From Garcia nutans (Eukaryota; Streptophyta; Magnoliopsida; Malpighiales; Euphorbiaceae), in assembly GCA_947685225.1 (NCBI GenBank), contig CANTUV010000051.1:6324001-6388000 (forward strand): a stretch of 64,000 nucleotides of DNA, given 5' to 3'. Position numbers and translations under genes: made by a program. Below, in pieces: positions 59,591-64,000 of the stretch (its first letter is position 1; each line of letters starts with the position of its first letter). Below the pieces are notes generated by a model. That model was given only the letters and a program-made list of their open reading frames with translations, made no database searches and was not told the DNA's origin.

Positions 59591-61160
59591 GTTAAATATT
59601 TAAATTATTAGATATTATATTAAATAATAGTAATAATATAATATTAATATATTACTAATTTTATATTTTCTATGTATTTATCTATATTATATATATTCTA
59701 TCAATTATATTTCTACATATTTATTTATATTAAATTATTAACTAATATTTTTCTATTAATATAGAGATATTATAAATAGTTAAAAATAGCTAGCAATTTT
59801 TGTAAACATAATAATTATATTTTGTTTATTATTTACATATTTTTAAATTAAAATAAAATTACTTAAAATAGATAATAAAATAAAAATTATATATTTAATT
59901 ATATATAATTTAACCATTAAACTATAAAATTTTTATTTTTAATTTACTTAATTTTATGTTAAATATTCATAAATGGAAACAAAATAATTTTTATAGTTAA
60001 GAACGAATATTATAGAAATATTTCAGTAATATTTATATATTCAATTAAAAACTATAATAAAGAAAATCAAGATATATATATTGACCTCGTTTTTTTAAAA
60101 AAATAAAAATAAAAAACCTATGCTACGGTTAAAAATCCATTACAGCATATTTCTTTCTATCTTTTATATAACTTTGCAATGGTAAAGTGTCATTGCAAAG
60201 ATGCAACCAAAGCTCTTTCGTTGCATAATTCGTTGCAAAAATTTACTCTAAAATTTCATGTCTTATATTTCAAAGGATGAGCTTTGTTACAAATCCACTA
60301 CAGAGATGTTAATCACTTTTGGTACAAAGATGTTAATCACTTATGGTACTAAACCCTATTTATCATGCTCTTTCCTCTCAACACTAAGATCAAGCTCTTG
60401 TAAAAAAAGGATCTCAGCTTTGAACCTTCATAGTCTCATTGAGCTTTTGAGTATCCGAAAGACAGATTTCTGACACAGCAATCATATGATACTGACACAC
60501 TATAAAAATCTGCTAATACATTCAAATTTTATTTCCATCTCTTAATTATTAGTAGGGATAAATTTTCACAGATAGATAATTTTTCCTACTTTTTTTAACT
60601 CGTTTATTTATAGATAAATTAGTAATGGATTTTAGCATCGGAGTCTCTCTACTGGAATCTAATATCTTCTCTTATCTTACAGTTAGAAGAGCCAACAAAA
60701 GTAGAATCTGAATCTGAATTAGAAATCTTTGAAGTTTATCTCGTTATCAACTTGTAATATTTGGAACGGATGTTTCCATTGTAAAAGTCCGTTACAAACT
60801 TTTTAAAATTACTTTTATATTTTTTTGTTATAAATTCCTTGCAAATTCATTATCATTTTTGTATCAGATAAATTCGTTGCAAATTTCTATTTTAAATATT
60901 AAAATAATATTTTTAATTTATTTTAATTATTTTTATATTCATTGGTAATTCAGTTTTTAATTAAAAATTATAACAGATAATTTAATATATTAGTATAAAA
61001 ATATTGATGAAGAGACAATTTAATTTATTAATATGAAAATACTGATGAAGAGACCGATTTAAAATATATTAAAATAATAATAACTATTCATAGCAAAGTT
61101 AAATAGTTTTACATTTATATTTCTTTTAGTAATATCGATAAAATTTTATGTAATTAAATT
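59591..61160 (+). mobile_element. CACTA-like relic, copy 1
   Basis: 59610-60170 matches about 62870-63620 in order and orientation. The flanking 60170-60250 and 60760-60900 carry repeated TTGCAACGG/CGTTGCAA-like words, typical of plant CACTA (En/Spm) subterminal repeats. A CACTATAAAAA word occurs at about 60499. A block at about 60255-60750 looks like a later insertion or different interior. No transposase frame was found. Element ends are not defined. Confidence 0.45.
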
Positions 61161-61175
61161 GGTTTTGCATTAACC

Positions 61176-61290
61176 GGAAGAGAAATCAACTAAAGCAGAG
61201 CCAAAGGCTCCTGGGTGGAATGTGAGGCCACATGGCCATAGATTCAAGTCTCAACTTGTTTAAACGACAGCGTATTGCCTTTTCAACTAA
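61176..61290 (+). mobile_element. Possible SINE fragment
   Basis: Contains 'gggtggaatgtgagg' and a B-box-like AGATTCAAGTCTC spaced roughly as in tRNA-derived SINEs. The A box is poor and no tail or target duplication was found. Confidence 0.25.
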
Positions 61291-61402
61291 TACAGTAACA
61301 CTGCAACTTGGAATTGCTAATCTATCTACTTCAAGGAGTTTATACGACCAAAATATGAGGCTGGAAAATCCTCCTTTATTTTTAATATCAAACTATGCGA
61401 AT

Positions 61403-61601
61403 TAGGGACGGAGCCAGGTAGGGTCGTGTGGGGGCTAACGATCCCCCTTGGCCGACCGCAGGACGAGCATTTTTAAGGGGAGTTTTTACCTGTCGAAGTA
61501 GCAGAGGTGGAGTTTCAGCCCCTCAGCCCTCCCATCTCCTCCTTACGTGCGTTGAAGAGGAGTTTTGTCTCCCTCTTCTCGAGCTGCTGCTTCCGTCACT
61601 G
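61403..61601. mobile_element. 199-bp GC-rich hAT-like MITE
   Basis: The ends TAGGGACGGAGC and GCTTCCGTCACTG pair imperfectly (8 of the first 10 positions). The flanks atgcgaat (61395-61402) and atgcgaac (61602-61609) agree at 7 of 8 bases, as expected of an old 8-bp hAT duplication. The interior is markedly GC-rich compared with the surroundings. The open frame across it is incidental. Confidence 0.55.
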
Positions 61602-61769
61602 ATGCGAACAACAGGATTTCAAGTAGTATTTAATAAAATTCAAACATGATTTATAATTATTTTATAAATAATTGTATTATTTGTGTTTGAATTTTAAAAT
61701 TCATTAAAATAATATTTTTTTATTAATTGAACACAACATACAATTAAAAATAGATGGATTTTGATTTAA

Positions 61770-62307
61770 TTATGTAATCTTAATAAGAACCTTTAAGCAA
61801 TCAGGTTGTTTCATTATTTCGAATACTTTGTTTATATCTTCTAATGAAATTTCATGGGTCAAAAGTTCAGCCAGATGGAGTTCCTGCAAATACCACAAAG
61901 CCATACATTTATACAAGAATTTCTTTCATTTTCATCCCACTAGCTAATTTTTATTTATAATATTTATTAATATAGTTTTCTTTAAATTGAGGATATGAAA
62001 GATATATAACCATTTAAATATTAAGAAATTATTGAGTGCATCAAATGCAAATTGTGCACTAAGAAACAATATATACTTTACACTTATAAATATAAGGGAT
62101 TCATCTGTATTTTTTTTTAAAAAAAAAAGAGAAATAAAGTGAGTGAATTACCTTATTATTGCATTTGTGAAATGAAAAGGGGAAGTCAGTTTTAGCGAGG
62201 CCCCCAAAAATACAACCCTTCAAAGTTCCACCATATAAAAGATGTAAAAGGCTGATCTGCACCTCTGTTTCAGTTCCTGAACCCACTGCTATTGTTTTTC
62301 CTTTTCC
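61770..62307 (-). CDS. Alcohol dehydrogenase-like, last two exons (partial)
   Basis: Exon 62307-62152 (52 codons) and exon 61883-61770 (37 codons plus TAA) join at AAG|GTAATT and TTTGCAG|GAA in phase 0. The first carries GKTIAVGSGTE and GGTLKGCIFGGL, the second ELHLAELLTHEISLEDINKVFEIM. These match the C-terminal cofactor-domain end of plant zinc-dependent medium-chain alcohol dehydrogenase-like proteins (the KG..FGGL and the LELVTHE-like closing helix). The catalytic domain, zinc ligands and glycine motif would lie upstream. No preceding exon was found up to 64000; the gene may continue past the window or be truncated. These exons show no frame damage. Substrate is unknown. Confidence 0.85.
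61884..62151 (-). other. ADH-like gene, last intron
   Basis: A 268-bp GT-AG intron between the two recognised exons, AT-rich with poly-A/T runs. Confidence 0.8.
62152..62307 (-). CDS. ADH-like gene, penultimate exon
   Basis: Acceptor GGATAG|GGAAAAGG and donor AATAAG|GTAATT. The frame is phase 0 at both ends. Confidence 0.8.
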
Positions 62308-62824
62308 CTATCCACCCATTAATTAAACAACATTATCATATAATTCAGACTAACATCCCTCTTTACTTAATTCTACTGTTATTTATTAGGTAAAGATAAT
62401 TTGTCGCTATTTATTTTGTCTTAGTAACCTTTAATATATTTTAAAAACTGAGTATGTAAATCAGTTGATAAAAAATTATTCTAGCTTAATTAGTATTATA
62501 CTAGATTAAAGTTAGAAACTAGAGAGGAATGCAATTAAATTTAGGATTTCAAGTCGAATAATGGTAACAAAAAAGAATTTCAATCTTAGGGTTTTAAGAA
62601 AAAAAAATCAACAAATATGTGAGAAAGTGAAATGTACCTGACCAGAACACTTAGGGATATCGAAGATGGTGATGATAGTTAGCGTTGTTGAGTGTTAGGG
62701 ATGATGATGGCAGCGTTGGTGACGTCGATCGTTCAATGTAGGTATGGCGTGAGAAGAGAAGATTGCAAAGAGGAGCAGATTAGGGTGAGTGTTTTGAATA
62801 TTCTAAGTGTAAAAGTAAATATAA
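62308..62824. other. Stretch upstream of the ADH-like exons
   Basis: AT-rich DNA up to about 62640, then about 170 bp of less AT-rich sequence (62645-62800) that on the minus strand resembles a transcript leader with a donor-like GTCAG|GTACAT. No ADH exon was recognised. Confidence 0.4.
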
Positions 62825-64000
62825 CGCAAAACACAACAGTATTTATTGTAGTTGTTTAGTTTATTATTTACTTATTTTTAAAATAAAACAAAATTAATAT
62901 GATTATATGACAAATTAGTAACTTAACCATTATACTAGTAAATTTATATTTTTATTTACAAATTATTTATCAATATTTTATTTATTATTATTTATTAAAT
63001 ATTATATTAAATAATATTAATAATACAATATTAATATATTTCTTTTTCTGTATTATATATATATATTCTATTATTATATATTTCTATATATTTATTTAAT
63101 CATGTATATTCATGTTATTAACTAATATTATTTAGTTTTAATTATTTATTTTTCATTATTCTATTATATTAATATTATTATTTTATTTATTATTACATTA
63201 AATAATAATAATAATAATAATAAAATATCAATATGTTTCTATGATAATGTGTTCTATGTTTTTATCCATCTATCTATATATCACACATAATATATGTAAT
63301 TTTTTATTAATTTATTATTCAATTTCATTAACATTATCTTTCTATTAATATATAGATGTTAGAAAAGATAAAAAAATATCTAGTTATATTTAAAGAAAAT
63401 AAATTATCTATTTTAATAATTTTAGCTAAAATTAGGGAAATTTAATTTTTTATTTACTTACTTTAAATTAAATATTTATAAATAGAAATAAGTAATATTT
63501 ATATTCTAATAATGAATATTATAAAAATATTTGAATGAGATATACATATATTTAATTAATAAAAATTATAATAAACAAAATCAAAACATAAAATACATAA
63601 ACAAAACGGTATAGTTTTAAAAAATATTTACAACAGATTTTGCAAGGAATAAAAAATCTCTTATAATAATTTATTTATATTCTTAATATGATGTTGCTAT
63701 GGACAGAAGTCATTGCAACTTTGCAACGGTTAACTATCCATTGCAAAAAAGAATGCCAATATTTTGCGCCTTTTTTATCACAGAAGATTGTTCGTTGCAA
63801 ATATTTTTTGTGAATTCATTATAAATTCGTTGCTAATCTATTGCAAACTTTGAAACAGATGGTTCCATTGCAAATGTCCCTTGCAAAAATTTTATAATTA
63901 TTTTCACTTTGTTTTTATTTTTTTCTGTTGTAAATTAGTTACTAATTTTTCAATGGAACCATCCATTGTAAATTTCTATTGCAAATCGTGAAATTTTTAG
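62825..64000 (+). mobile_element. CACTA-like relic, copy 2 (runs off the window)
   Basis: Matches 59610-60170 over about 62870-63620, with the same AT-rich order of words. From about 63690 to the end it has repeated TTGCAACGG, CATTGCAA and TTCGTTGCAA-type words, both orientations, as in CACTA subterminal regions. No transposase or defined end was found. An (AAT)n run lies at about 63205-63230. Confidence 0.45.

Overview
The window looks like nuclear DNA of a flowering plant, most likely a eudicot. It is very AT-rich and packed with retrotransposon and MITE debris, and its single complete gene is a plant-specific LRR receptor-like kinase with a canonical GT-AG intron. Nothing bacterial, viral or organellar was seen. 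I cannot name the species from sequence alone.

Layout. (1) 1-8568: AT-rich intergenic DNA with a diverged dispersed repeat (copies near 2.3 and 5.3 kb) and two hAT-type non-autonomous transposons with 8-bp target duplications (3526-4209 and 5843-6893). (2) 8569-11260, minus strand: the one intact gene, a two-exon, 653-residue LRR receptor-like (pseudo)kinase of the At2g26730 type. (3) 11.6-16.0 kb: intergenic, with a SINE at 13523-13784. (4) 16043-25668: a three-layer nest. A tRNA-derived SINE with 13-bp target duplications holds a small DNA transposon, which holds RT-A (16262-25481), a 9.2-kb minus-strand Ty3/Gypsy chromovirus with gag, protease, RT, RNase H, integrase and a chromodomain-like tail, all broken by stops and frameshifts. 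(5) 25.7-40.9 kb: intergenic DNA, a LINE remnant (29.5-31.9 kb) cut by a 583-bp MITE, a direct-repeat pair at 32.2-32.75 kb, a 1.4-kb foldback element (33.9-35.4 kb) and a minisatellite (39.15-39.34 kb). (6) 40881-52515: a second foldback relative with a 9-bp target duplication, split by RT-B (41156-51980), a decayed plus-strand chromovirus with a perfect 5-bp target duplication. (7) 52.5-59.6 kb: an L1-type LINE endonuclease fragment split by element C (53054-58322, a deletion derivative of a large LTR element), followed by an RTE-type LINE remnant. (8) 59.6-64 kb: two copies of a CACTA-like repeat, a 199-bp hAT-like MITE, and the last two exons of an alcohol-dehydrogenase-like gene (61770-62307, minus strand), whose 5' part was not found and may lie beyond the window.

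The genes do not form a pathway. The two host genes are separated by about 50 kb of nested repeats. The strongest observations are insertion histories that can be read directly from target-site duplications, an 84-nt in-frame intron-like interruption in the RT-A pol region, and repeat arrays inside the LTRs of RT-A and RT-B. Divergence statements are by-eye impressions, not computed values.
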